A stretch of DNA of 64,000 nucleotides from Epiperipatus broadwayi (lineage: Eukaryota > Onychophora > Udeonychophora > Euonychophora > Peripatidae), in contig JAQFVV010006305.1 of the NCBI GenBank assembly GCA_028023455.1, positions 4,019,001 through 4,083,000 of the forward strand. The letters run 5' to 3'. The notes under the pieces are model-generated. The model searched no databases, was not told where the DNA came from, and was given only the letters and a program-made list of their open reading frames with translations. Below are positions 50,641 to 63,600 of the stretch, in pieces. The position numbers were made by a program, and so were the translations under genes. The stretch's first letter is position 1. Each line of letters begins with the position of its first letter.

Positions 50641-51470
50641 GTTATTAAATTGAAAGAAAAAATCTCTATACTACCATTTTGTCAACCTTATTTAAAATAA
50701 TTTTTTTAAAGTTCTAAGAAAAATTTTTAACTGATACAGGGCAAATATTAAATATTTCCAACATTTTGTCACCCTCTGTTTTATATCTAAGAAACTAGGT
50801 AACTTATTGCAATTAGTATCCAATATGAATTAGCTTACCATATAATACTAAACTATCCATGCACTTTACTACTGTTACATAATGCTTTATTTACCACCCT
50901 CTTTTTACAGTTTTGACTGCCCCATCAATCTTCTTCAGAACTTTTATAACTTCTAACTTCAATACTAAATTCAAATGTAAACTGTAAAAAAGAATGGTAA
51001 ATAAAGCATTGTGTAACATTAGTAAAGTGCATGGATGATTTAGTATTATATGGTATACATTTGACAATGCAATAAGAAAGAGTAGTTATTATACTTCTTT
51101 AAGAATTAGCTTGGTAGTAATTAGTTATATACCAGATTTCAAGCAATTCTATTGAATTTAAAACTATTATATATTAATTTCAAAATTTTATAAAATGTTA
51201 TTAAATTGAAAAAAAAAACCCTCTATATCATCCTCTTGGAACTCTTATTTAAAACAAGTTCTAGAAAGAATTTGTGATATGGAGAAAATATTAAATATTT
51301 TCACTATTTTCCCATCCTCTGTTCCACATCTAAAAAAAACAAGTGATCTATTAAAAAGATTATGTCCCATATAGATTAGCAGGACATTAATTAGTTTTAT
51401 ACCAATTTCAAACAATTCTATTGAATTCAAATATTAAATCTCAATTTCAAAGTTTCATTCTAAATTTAAA
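50641..51470. repeat. Tandem duplication (~280-bp unit), first unit split by an insertion
   Basis: Unit 1 is 50641-50836 joined to 51103-51190. Unit 2 is about 51197-51470. Shared landmarks: GTTATTAAATTGAAA, TCTATA, CTTATTTAAAA, AAATATTAAATATTT, CCTCTGTT, TAGTTWTATACC and AGCAATTCTATTGAATT (with minor changes). The 266-bp segment 50837-51102 is absent from unit 2. Confidence 0.75.
50837..51102. mobile_element. Foldback insertion with a 10-nt target-site duplication
   Basis: Arms 50837-50914 and 50978-51055 (about 78 bp, near-identical inverted copies) enclose a 63-nt spacer, and a 47-nt tail (51056-51102) follows the right arm. GAATTAGCTT flanks the insertion (50827-50836 and 51103-51112). 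Removing insertion and one repeat rejoins the sequence exactly as in tandem unit 2, which serves as an empty site. The tail shows only suggestive similarity to the spacer. No intact hammerhead core. On the minus strand, TTGATGGGGCAGTCAAAAC (about 50913-50931) could be a ruined one. Confidence 0.75.
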
Positions 51471-51536
51471 AAGATCAAAAATTTACTAACATACATACCA
51501 ACAAACAAATTAATTTTCCAACTTCAATAAAAAAAT

Positions 51537-51885
<349 letters not shown>

Positions 51886-52625
51886 TATTCCAATATGCTA
51901 GTTTACAAAATGCTCTTCAATAGAAAATATTTTTTCTTTACCTGTTCAGAAGAACTTTGTAATCAACTGGTGGATAAAGGTTTATTAAGCACTACCAACA
52001 GGAATCTATTGATTACTAACACTTACACTAAGCACACTGTTGATAGAAAAATAATCTTTAGTTCTTTAGAATTCACCATTTCATTATTAAACGAAACCAT
52101 GTGATCAAAAAATCTATATTATATATAGTCAAACAGCAGATCATGTAATATTTGACCACCAGAAGTGTCAAGGTATACTTTAATCCAAAAATCTTTAGAT
52201 TATGAATCCTCCATTTTACCAATTGTAATAATACTGCGCAGGATTGTCGTTATGATGATGAGATTGTAATATTCAATTTTTTATAATTACCAAATCTTTC
52301 GATAAATGGAGAATTAATAGTTCAATGCCTAAATAATAACACTTTAATAAATAAATGATAGTTTAATAGTTATGTTTATTCTTTTTTTTTATTATTTATT
52401 ATAGTTTTTTTAAAAATGACTTTAAAATAAATTAGATTGACATTCTTCACTATTTCATTTTCTATTTTCATGCAGACTGTATATTTAAACCTCATGGGTA
52501 CTATGATTGAAAAACTGCACTTCTAATGGATTTTTTTTTCTTATTTCATCCAAGAAAATTACTTTAAAGATAGTTTAAACAAAAAATAAATCATTTATAT
52601 AAAGTTACTTTTTACACATTGTAAA

Positions 52626-52627
<2 letters not shown>

Positions 52628-52713
<86 letters not shown>
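52628..52713. repeat. (TTA)n microsatellite
   Basis: About 28 uninterrupted TTA units, the reverse complement of the TAA array 850 bp upstream. Confidence 0.95.
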
Positions 52714-53418
52714 TGTTGTTTTGCAAAGTACACAGGTCTTAAAATATAATATATATACATATATATATATATCATTTAAAAAAATCACTCAGTTTTATAT
52801 ATCTGATTTTTTTTTACTATAGAAAATAAATATATAATTAATAACTTGGGAGATCATATGAAGTTTAAGCACATTTTAATTCAATTAACTAAACTATTTT
52901 TGTTGTTGTTGTTGCTTTCTTTATCTGAGAATTGAAACTTGTACGTTTAGCTATAGGAGTCTCATTTTTACTGTTACGAATAATAATTTTTGGAAACTTT
53001 ATGTATAAACAAACAGGTAAGCGGGAACAACCAAGAGTACTAGACACAAATATTACAAAAAAAAAGAGGATGAAATAACTTGGAAATTATTAAGTAGGAA
53101 ATATATATAAATATAACTTCTCTCTACATATTGTGAATGCTAATTTCTCCTGAATAAAGACAGTGTTTAGAACCGAAAAAATTGCAAATTTATAAAATCA
53201 TAAACTATTCATCATTCAATACAAGATGCCTAATTAAAATAGCTATGGCACAGCTGCCAAAATATTTTCAATTACTTTAAAAATTACTACATTATGGAGT
53301 ATTTTTTTTTATAAACTAAAGTCAAAATATTTTTTTTTATAAATATAGAATGGCTAATAATATGACATCTTTATTTTTAAACTGCGATCAACATTTTAAA
53401 TTACTTTCAATATTTTAT

Positions 53419-53499
53419 AAATTATAAGGGATTTAAACACAGACATTCAAGTTCCCTTTAGCCATCCACTCTAGTCTGGGTTCAAATCCCGTATAATTT
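53419..53499. repeat. Snap-back tRNA-like repeat
   Basis: 53419-53444 and 53474-53499 are 26-nt inverted arms (23 of 26 pair) around a 29-nt loop. The right arm contains GGGTTCAAATCCC, a good box B. The left part (GGGATTTAAACACAGAC then TTCAAGTTCCCTTTAGCC) matches 9318-9360, so this is a dispersed repeat related to a tRNA-derived element. Confidence 0.55.
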
Positions 53500-55340
53500 A
53501 CATATAAAACTCCACGTATATAAATCATACTTGAATTCAATCAAATATCAACATTTTGATTTATAAAAAAATCATCAGCTTTATGAATTGTTCTATTTCA
53601 CCATCACTATGATTCATCAACAATTATAAGTGCTGTGTGCATATACAAACAGTCTGGTTTTTAAAATATATAATCATCAATAGTAATGCATTCATACTTC
53701 TAAAACACACATTGCTATTTCTGACTATATATTTGAAAAATGTAGCTGCTTATTCGCATTGCATATAAGTGGAGCAGCTAATAAATTATGGCATTGCTAA
53801 AACAGTTATACCCAGGTAAGGAAAAGGAGGCATTTAATTTTTTTTTAACCGAATCAAACAGCTATATAACGTTGGAATATTAACTTCAATATAAAGATAA
53901 GACTGTTGGATTATTTGTATTACAATATTTAAAAGTTGAATTTATTGCAATATTATTACTATTCATAGAAAAACAAGTATACTGACCACAATGGTTTTAA
54001 AATATGCCTGCTGTATAATATTTATATTAATTTAATGAGATTTGCATTATCAATTCCACATTCACAATATACATAACATATGATTACATATTTAAGAATT
54101 TCAAATGTTTGTATGTACACTGTTTGGATTTACTGATAAATCATGATAAAAAACTACCTAAAAAAGGAGCACATTTATAATTTTACAAATCAAATAGTTT
54201 CTTTAAAAACATTGTTTCAATTTAAAAATAAGAATGTTCCATTGTTTGTAAACATGGGAGTGTACATAGAGAAACTGAATATCAACAAAGTGAATGTGCA
54301 AAATGAGACTATTTTATTATAAATAGTATTAATATAAAAGGTTTTATTAATTTCAATATATATATATGTATGATAATTGCTTTCAAAAAAGTAATATTTA
54401 AAAAATATTACTGTCATTTTGAATAAACTGAGAAATATAATTAAAAATCAAAAGTAATACAATGTCTAATTCTTATTAATTTACCTTTGGATATAAACTA
54501 TCTTTAGAATTGTAAACGTAATCTTATAATAAAGTCCAAGATTAATAATGTATTAAATGATTAAATTTTTGAAGCATATAGGTATATAATGAATCATATA
54601 AGTGCTAAATATAATTATAATTAGTACAGCCTATAATCTATCCATAAATCGGGACCGACTTTTAGCAAAAAAAAAAAAAAAATGATGTTTCACATTTTTC
54701 ATAAAAAAAATTTAAAAGTCAGAATCGTGAAAATAATTAAAACAAAAATAATATATTTACAAAACAAATTAGAAAATAATATATTTAATGACTAAACTAA
54801 TGCACAATGATTAAAAAAGAAATAGATTCAACACAAACATTCTATAAATAATTAAATTAGCAATGAGGGCAAAAACAATTTCATAAATGAAATTATAAAA
54901 CCAATCTGTGAATAGAATTTAAGTAAGATTTTAACTAATACAACAATAAAAAACATAAGTCATGCAATCCATAAAAAAACAATCAACAGTAATAAATTCA
55001 TAGAAAATTAAAATCCAAGAAGATACATATATAAGAAAAATGAAAGTCATAAAAAGTACAGAAATGAAGTTATATTTATGACAATAACTCTATACAGTTA
55101 AACTATGTAATCTTAAATAAAAAACAGAACAAAACAAAGCATAACCCATGTAATCCATAAAAATGAAATTGACAGCAATAGAAACACATCAGCCACAGAC
55201 TCCATAGTGGCACAATCATCAAAGAGATTGTGTCAGTACAAAAATGGCAAAATTTCTTTTTTCATTATATATAACTGAGCAAAAAAAACACTACTCAATT
55301 GACATATGGCTAAATATGTCATAAGTTCTAATGTTGCAGT
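53500..55340. other. AT-rich stretch without gene
   Basis: No coding or element motif seen. A/T homopolymers and short TA tracts only. Confidence 0.5.
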
Positions 55341-55454
55341 ATCATCCAATGATACAGAGGCTAAACTCTATATAGTAGTACTATTCAGTGCAAGCCAGAG
55401 TAATGAATGGATGCAAGAAAGTTTGTGAATAAAATCTCTACCTAGTGACTAGTC

Positions 55455-55513
55455 ATCCAATATCCCCAGACCGATTTCTAGCTTGTGGCTTTCATCAGTG
55501 AGAAGCCTTGGAT
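55455..55513 (-). ncRNA. Type I hammerhead ribozyme, left arm, complete two-part stem I
   Basis: Minus strand: outer stem I AUCCAA (55513-55508) with UUGGAU (55460-55455), six pairs; internal loop; inner stem I UUCUCA (55504-55499) with UGGGGA (55468-55463), six pairs including two G-U; CUGAUGA (55498-55492); stem II AGC/GCU with loop CACAA and an A-A mismatch at its base (55491-55479); GAAA (55478-55475); stem III AUCGGU; GUC (55471-55469), cleavage after it. Compared with the 43.5-kb copy, one stem II pair is A-U instead of G-C. The A-A mismatch at 10.1/11.1 may lower activity. Confidence 0.75.
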
Positions 55514-56082
55514 CTGAGAGCAGTGCACCTAGATTTTAAGATCTAATGCAACCCTCCAGCAGCCATCTTTTATCTTATTAGCTAACTAAAAAGCTTTGAG
55601 TTCAAACTGAAAACATAATGATGTTTTCAATTTAAGCTCATTAGCTTGTATAGTCATATAGATCTGAAGTCAGTTCAATATCCATATTTTAATGCCTTTG
55701 GTTCTTTAATAATAACAGTCACCATAATCCTATTGGGCAGGATTAGTGTTAAACCACTAAACAACACATGATCACCATTCTTTATGCCTACACAAGCTAG
55801 CCTCTTGTGTAAGCATAAAGAATGGTGTTCATGTATTGTTTAGCGATTTAATACCAATCCTTCCTAATAGGATCTTGGTGAATGTGGTTATTAAAGAATC
55901 CAAAACACCAAAAAGTATGGATGTTGAACTGAGTTCAAATCTATATCATTATACAAGCTAATGAGCTTGAATTGAAAACATTACTGTGTTTTCATTTTGA
56001 ATTCAAAGCTTTATAGTTAACTAAAAATATAAAAAAGTGGCTAATGGAAGGTTGCATTGTTTAGTGCTCTCAGATCCAAGAC

Positions 56083-56124
56083 TCCTCACTGATGAAAGCC
56101 ACAAGCTAGGAACTAGTCTGGGGA
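56083..56124 (+). ncRNA. Type I hammerhead ribozyme, right arm (core mutated)
   Basis: CUGAUGA (56089-56095), stem II AGC/GCU with loop CACAA, then GGAA at 56109-56112 in place of GAAA, stem III ACUAGU, GUC (56116-56118), stem I UCCUCA (56083-56088) with UGGGGA (56119-56124). The A13 to G change should inactivate it. Outer stem I is mostly lost (GAUCC against UUAGAU). Confidence 0.65.
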
Positions 56125-56581
56125 TTAGATAATGATTTTATGCACAAACCTTGCATCATTGCACTGAATTGTGCTACTGTATAGAGAGTTTAGCCTCTAT
56201 GTCAACAGCTTATGTAAGCATAAAGAATGGTGATCAGGTGATGTTTAGCAGTCATCCAATGATGCAGTATGGAAGTAATTATGAAATAACTACAATTTTA
56301 ACAACTCTATGTATTCACCATTGTGCATTTTATAGTATCTACATTTTTCATCTCTCCTACTGTTGGAATTTAATTTTTTATGGATACATATTTGGCCTTA
56401 AAGTGAAAATATTTACATTAAAAATTTTAATTTGCACCAAGAAGTGCCATAATTCAAACTTTGTACCTGTGCATTTTTTATACAATTCATGTGTTTTACT
56501 CAAGACCACCAATTACTTTCATATGGATTACATAAATCACTTTTAGATTACATACATCACTTTTAGCACTATAGTTCTAGT

Positions 56582-56790
56582 TAAATCCAGACTAAATTTC
56601 TTATAGATTTGGATTTGAATGCTTGCATTGATCACAATTATTGATTATATTTATTTCATAATTATTGAGTATTAGTTTGTTGCTAAATCCAGACTAAATT
56701 TCTTATAGATTTGGATTTGAATGCTTGCATTGATCACAATTATTGATTATATTTATTTCATAATTATTGAGTATTAGTTTGTTGCTAAAT
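56582..56790. repeat. Perfect 102-bp tandem duplication
   Basis: AAATCCAGACTAAATTTCTT begins at 56583 and 56685. The whole 102-bp unit is repeated without a visible difference, so the duplication is recent. Confidence 0.92.
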
Positions 56791-57570
56791 ATATTATTTT
56801 CAGATTAGTTTTTAAATGTGTTATTTTCATGTTTTTAAACATATATTAATTTTTGTTTTTCATTTTTAATAAAAAATATGAAACTTATTGATTAGTTTTT
56901 TTCTATGCTTTATTAGTAATATGGAGCATAGTTATAGTATAGTTAGGTTCTATTAGTGCTATTGCATTCTACTGATAATTGTATTTGGAAGATGCAAATA
57001 TTTAATTAAACTATTAAAAATGTTAGAGTATTTCTAAAAAAATACTGCACCCAACAAACACACACACAACTTGAAAACCATTTATTAGACTACTAATTTT
57101 ATTATATTTTAAATATCATTAGAATTTAAGCAAAATAAGTCTATCATGACTAGAGTAAGTATTATATCTCAGGATTATTTACAGTTAGCTGACCTATAAC
57201 TACTTTTGAAAATCAACCAATATATGAGTCAATAAAAAAAAATCTTTAGCTTAATAGTAAAATAAGTCCCCAAAACTGGGACAATTCAGATTAGTATCAA
57301 ACAAAGAATCACAGATTATGTTCAACATTTTTACTTGGAGTAGTTCACATTATTATTCTACTGCAAAATCATCTACTGCAAGCTCTCACAATGGCATTTG
57401 GAATTAATACATAATTAAAGACAAAGTATATATTTGCTGGCTTGGTGTTAGACTTATATAACTAGATAAGCATTTTAGCTGAAATTCAAAGCTTTAAGGC
57501 ATTTGTATATCAGATTACTAGTTTAGAAATAAAAAAAATAATGATAGCTACTGGATGTGTGCATGCAAAT

Positions 57571-57625
57571 CCAATACTTCTCATTGATGAAGGTTGAAGT
57601 CAAAAACTAGTCAGATAATTTAGTT
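57571..57625 (+). ncRNA. Decayed hammerhead relic
   Basis: CTTCTCATTGATGAAGG (57577-57593) followed by AAAACTAGTC (57603-57612) parallels the hammerhead family of 43 and 55 kb (CUGAUGA ... GAAACUAGUC), with C3 changed to U, the stem II loop enlarged, and G12 lost. The stem III palindrome ACTAGT is kept. It is a single copy with no inverted partner nearby. Non-functional. Confidence 0.5.
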
Positions 57626-60600
57626 TGCAGCATCATCTAATATCAGCTGATTACCCATAGTTGCACCAAATAGTTCTCTAAAGTAATATAAGTGAACTAC
57701 TGATCCTAATGCAGATAAATAACATATCAAAAAAGAATTGAATATACTAAAATCTACATTGCCGAAAATTGCCTCATTATACAAGACTAAGCTAATTTAT
57801 CTTTTTGTTGTTATTGAACATCATAATAAACTAAAAAAACTTGTCAATATATATTTACAATAAAATAGAATCTATATCTATTATAAGAATGAAAAATGAC
57901 TATCATGGATATAAAAAAAGTGATCAACTTAAAATTATTTCAAAAGTTTTTTTATTTTTATTAAAGGAATATATCTAAAATTATTTACAAATTTATCATT
58001 TTCTGAGAAGGTGGTGTGTAGTGCTTTCTCTTTCAGTGGCTAATTTGAAATCCTGCAATTACAAAAATAAAAGTCTCCAGAAAATATAAAAAAACATACA
58101 TATTTCTCAGAACACTATCAATTTTAATAACAAGTAAAATGAGTTAAATTGTCTAAAATAAATAAAAAATGTTATGGAATGTTGAAAGTTTATATTCTCA
58201 ATAATGAACGCATCTAATATAGCTCTCTATAATCAGATTCAGATAATCATGGCTGCTCAATTAAACAACAATAAAGTAAACAAAAATCCAATTGCACAAA
58301 CAGAACAAACAAGCAAACTGGTCAGTGAATCCATTATTGTTTACATTAAAGTAGGGGAATTGTCCATAAAAGCTGAGTTCCATTTGACAGTAGCCAGTTA
58401 TTGATGTAAGTTACTAAAGTTCCTAGTAAATCATAATTCACTATTACACTTACAGAAGAGTAATTCATTCAATGATCTGGACTTATATTCTGCCTCATAA
58501 TTCACAATGCATATTATTTGGGAAATGCAGTCATGTATGCTCAAATTCAGAATGGAAATATGCTAATTTTAAGTAGTGTCAAACCTTTCACAAGAACAAG
58601 CCAATGTTATTAAAAATGTCAGGTTTTATTTAAAACAAGTTACAAATATTCATCTAAGATATTTGATTATTAAACAATAAAATGTTTTATAATCTCAAGC
58701 CAAGTGGACAGTGAACAATTAACTACTGTGTAAATTTGTTAATGTAAATAGCTTCAATAAATGATTGAAACTTTGTTTATCACAATTGTTTGTATTAGCT
58801 AGAAAACATTACAACATTAATGCATAAAATAAATAACTCAAACCCAACATTATATACCCTCATGGATTGATTAGAACTTTCTCCCCATTAAAAAATTGTC
58901 AATTCAGTAAGCAAATAAAATCATTCACTTAATGAAACAAAAACAGAACAAACAAATGCTAAATGTCTTTTTTTATAAAGTGGATAAAACTTTCCCCCAT
59001 GATGGGGGAAAAAAGTAAAATAAAATGGTTAAGAATGATTATTTGAAAGGCAGTCAAAAAAAATTGGCCAATTTACATCGATCAGTTCTTTCATTTTTCA
59101 AAGTACACCAAGCCAAGAACTTTGAACTACAATTAATATAGCAACATCATAATTGTAAAATTTATATAAAGTATAATGGTACTCTTATAGTATGTTATCT
59201 GTCTGAAATTGGGCAATATACTTGCTTGATGGCAGCACATAAAAAAAAAAAAGATTAATGGAAAAATCTAATATATAAAAACCAGAAAAAAAAATGAAAA
59301 ATAAAAATGTACATATTTTTTTCATTTAAAAAAATGTAAAATAATAAATGGTAATTTACAACAATTATAATGATAGTAACAAGCCTACAAATGTAATTAA
59401 CAAATATTTTTTTATTAATTTTAGAATAAAAAACTGACATTTATAATATTTTTTAAGGAAGTGATGATTTTTAATATTTTTAAAGCAATGGTGAAATTTT
59501 CTATTTGCCTTAAAAATACCACATTTGTAAACTGATATTGAGATTTTTATTGCACTAATATTTTTTAGTCAAAAAAATGAAAGCAATAAGACATATAATT
59601 CACACATGCTTCGCGGTCTCGAAAAGGTGGATGTTGTAATTTGCATGCATTTGCATAGAATCAACAGCCTGTAAAAAGACTATGATTATGGAGCCGTAAA
59701 GGCCCTGAAAGCGCTAAGTCCATAAATAGAAGCTTACTAATAATAAACTTATAGTTTCACCTCAGTTATTAATTTTAGCTTTTCAGTAATAAAACATATT
59801 GAGGCTATAATATAAATACCAGTAAGTTTCTTCTTAAAATTTCAAGATAAATTATGCATAAAGATCTATTTATCATGTTGTTGAATACCATTACAAATGT
59901 ATTCTGTAATTAAAATTATTCATAATTTCCAATCCAACGTGTCAATTGTTTTTATTTCTTCCAATGGATTGCATTTTTTTTCTTGTTTTGTTTGCTGAAT
60001 AAAGTTCTTGCTGTAAATTATTTTCAGCAAAAATGTGAAAAAAGATTCCTTAAATATGTTTCATGCTTTAAATTATTAATAAATAATATACAATTTATTT
60101 CTGAAGGATTGATTTTTTCATTGTTTTCTCATATATTAATTATTTTTGATAGACATATATATATATATATATATATTATTGAAATATATTTTTTCTGTTG
60201 TCTTTTTTATTTTTTAGTTTTTTTATTGGTTTCTCTTGTAACTTCTACATGCTGATATCTAAATTGCCCAAATTTAGATGGATTACATGCTATAAAAGCA
60301 TCAAAATATCACATCATATACATTTATAACATAAAAATGAAAAAAAGATAACTAATTTGTATCTGAAATTTTTGATATTAATTTTAACTACTAAAAATAT
60401 TGCTATAATATTAGTAATATAAATTATAGTAAATTAATGCAATATAAAATGCATAACAATGAATGTTACCTGTGAATATATATATATACTTTCTTTTTTC
60501 TTTAACGTGTAATACTTCTATAATAAAAGATTGCATACAATAGAAGTTAGTATATAATCCTGCTATGCCTAAGAACTGAGATTAGAATTCAAGTGTAACT

Positions 60601-63600
60601 CGAACATTTTTTTGAAATGGGTGATATTTTTAAACAAGTCCAAAATTTTAGATATTAAAGTTCACAGCCAACTTTAATGGCCAGAAAATAAGGTACCTAA
60701 AAATACTTAGTCGGAAAATAATGATCCCATGTTAATATGAAGTTGTCAAATAAATGCTTAGATATAAATTATGTAATTTTAACATGAGATAATTCTTTGA
60801 TCCAAGTGATGGGAGGAAGAAAACTCGTTTACTTTTATCTTTATTCTTCGAATAAATAAATTTATCTTTGTATACTACTAATCTATAATAATTTATTATA
60901 CTTTTAACTCTTATACATTTATATAATATATCCATTACATCTTCAACTAATGTACCAATATTTATTTTTCCACCAGTAATCAGAATTTTGATTTAAAGCC
61001 TTATTATATTAACTATTTATCAGTTCAAATAGCCATTATGATAGTTTTCTCACTGTGAAGATTGCCGACTCTAGACAGTTTATTTTATTTCTTTCAATTT
61101 CAGGAAGCTTGACATTCATATTAATCAGTTTGTCTGCAGAATTATAATATTAAGTAGACAATTAACAACAGAAACTCAAATTTATGACTCTTTTATTCTG
61201 CAATTACTGTTTTTTTTATTAAAAAAAGTCAGAAATGCTGACTTTTTCCCCCGAATATTTTTTGCTAAAATTATATTTTACTTTTATTATTAAATAAATC
61301 CCATAGGTATTGTGGTGTATAAGTAAAAACAATAATTATTTCTACTTTTATAAAATTTTAAATCAATAACGATATAACAATAAAATTGATTTCAAAAGCA
61401 ATTGATTTTTTTCTAATAAGTAAGTAAGCTGAAAAAAATCATATGGTACTTTAATGGTAATAAAATTATTTATTTTCTAATCCCAGATAAACAACTAAAC
61501 TATACCGTAAATATTTTAATATTAAAATAAATAAGTATATAAACTAGAATAATCTACGCACTACATTTTAAATATTATGACCTTTTAAGTTGTTTTCAAA
61601 TAACATATATATATATATATTACAAGATAACAAAAATGTTGGGGGTGAATACTTAAGCATAACATTTTAATATCTGGATTCTCTTGTAGAATAATAGTAA
61701 GTGATATAAATAAACAAACAAAGAAAAATATAGATTTATATAGTTATATGGTTTATAGCAACTTATTCTAGAGTGGAGTAGTGACTTCTATGAGCTTAGG
61801 CATTTCTACCTTCATGAATTTCTACCATCATATCAATAACAAAAAATTACTTTTAATTAACTTTTTTAAAAATTCATCATTTTAAGATATTATAAACAAC
61901 AACTGTCTAAGATATCCTAGAGAATTTCATAGAAAATCAGAAAAAATAGAAGTTATTTCTCTCAATCAACACAATTACTAAAAACGAGAGATTTAGAAGT
62001 TTGCCATTACTATTTTATTTTCAATTTAAAAATAGCTACATATTCATTTATAAAAAAATAGTAAATGGCTAGATAGATCTGCTAATGATATAGTTATCTA
62101 AAAAGTATCTAAAATCTGTTTAATCTGAATAAATTTTCATTTTATTCATCCTACATTCAAATTTTAGGTTGTAGCTGTGGCAAACAGATGCAAGAATCAC
62201 CAACACACAAAAGTAATCTTCATGATATATAAAAATTATTACTAAATAAATGTGAAAGTTTAATGATTATTTTATAATTCAATAAACATTGCACCGATCT
62301 TGATGAATTCTGTCTAGTGTTCTTTCCTAATTATTTTTAAAAATTGATTATTTACAGTATAAAAATGTATGGAAAAATCTATATTGTAACTATTTTCAAA
62401 TGATGTCATAAAAATATAAAATGAGAAGCACTGATTAAAAGATTACAGAATAAAATTTGATTTTAATAAATTGCATTTGTTCAATGTATTTAATCTCTCA
62501 ATTAAATAATGACAGTTTACAACAGTTATAATAATGAATTAATTACATTCAATTGAATGTAATACAATTGTAAACATATGCTATATAAAAATAAATGCTT
62601 ATTTACAAATAATGAATTAAATAAACTTTTAGAATTTCAGTTTAAATATATATTTAGCAAGTGTTAAAATAAAATTTACAATGACATGGGTGCAGCAAAA
62701 GAGAAAGAGTTACTACTGTATTTGATAAACTTTTACCATTTCCCTTGAAGTATATTATCATGTGATAAAGCAAGTTTTAAATATATTTAATTTACACATG
62801 GAAAAGTAAATTTTAAAATGGAGTCAGTATTTGCTAAATTTGAAAGTATTAACATCCATTAATTAACTAAAATTAAATTTAAATTGAGTGGGTATTTGCC
62901 TGACTTTAAAATTTTACTAAAAAAACAAACAAAAATCATCTGTTTAAATATATTCCAATAACAAAAAGTATATAAAGCTATAGATGGGTAAGGCAGGCTA
63001 TAAATGTTACTATCAAGGTTATTTGGGACTTAATTGTCAAATAAAAATGCAAAAATGCAGTAAGTATAAATATATTGATAGTTGCATTTTTTTAAAAAAT
63101 AAAAAATAAACATTACTTCTATATTTTAAAGCATTATGAAAAGATATGCAGAAATGTAATCCAGAATTTAAAAAATGCAAAAGGATAATGCAACCATATA
63201 AATCTTTAACTTTGATAAGATCATCAAGATTATAGATAACAGTAACTCTATTAATTATATATACTATAAATATAATGTAACATATAGTAAACAGTTGAAG
63301 TATTATAAGTTAAATTTTCTCTGATTTCATCAATTTTTGTTATGAAATTAATTTCTTACGTGATCCAAATTATATTTTAAAAAGCACATAATATACAGAA
63401 AAAGATTATGAAACAGAATTTATTAAGAATCAGAAACACAGTTATGATTAAAAAGTTAAGATGTCATCTCTTATAATATTTTTCTAGAAAATAAATAATA
63501 TAATCTAAAAGATGAAAATGAAGACATTAAAAATTACAAACAATAAATTCTTCTTACCATTACATTATGTAATCTATTAAAATATTAACATTTAATATCA

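Larger units (their letters stand above)
55343..56267. mobile_element. Large foldback insertion with hammerhead arms, tail and target-site duplication
   Basis: Arms of about 420 bp (55358-55790 and about 55800-56198) meet near a small perfect hairpin (CTTTATGC...GCATAAAG, 55781-55822). Direct repeats CATCCAATGATACAG (55343-55357) and CATCCAATGATGCAG (56253-56267) flank it, a 14/15 match. After the right arm a 54-nt tail (56199-56252) repeats the first ~45 nt of the right arm next to the centre (TGTAAGCATAAAGAATGGTG in both). The structure is thus inverted arm, arm, start of another arm in tandem. Each arm has a hammerhead motif pointing outward. Arms are diverged by roughly 10 to 15 percent. 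A 131-codon open frame at 56151-56546 only overlaps the right end and is not recognisable. Confidence 0.8.

Noticed and set aside
56151-56546. 131-codon open frame, the longest outside repeats
   Set aside because: It starts inside the foldback arm and runs out into AT-rich flank, with no recognised domain and a composition rich in I, F, Y and H typical of AT-rich random frames.
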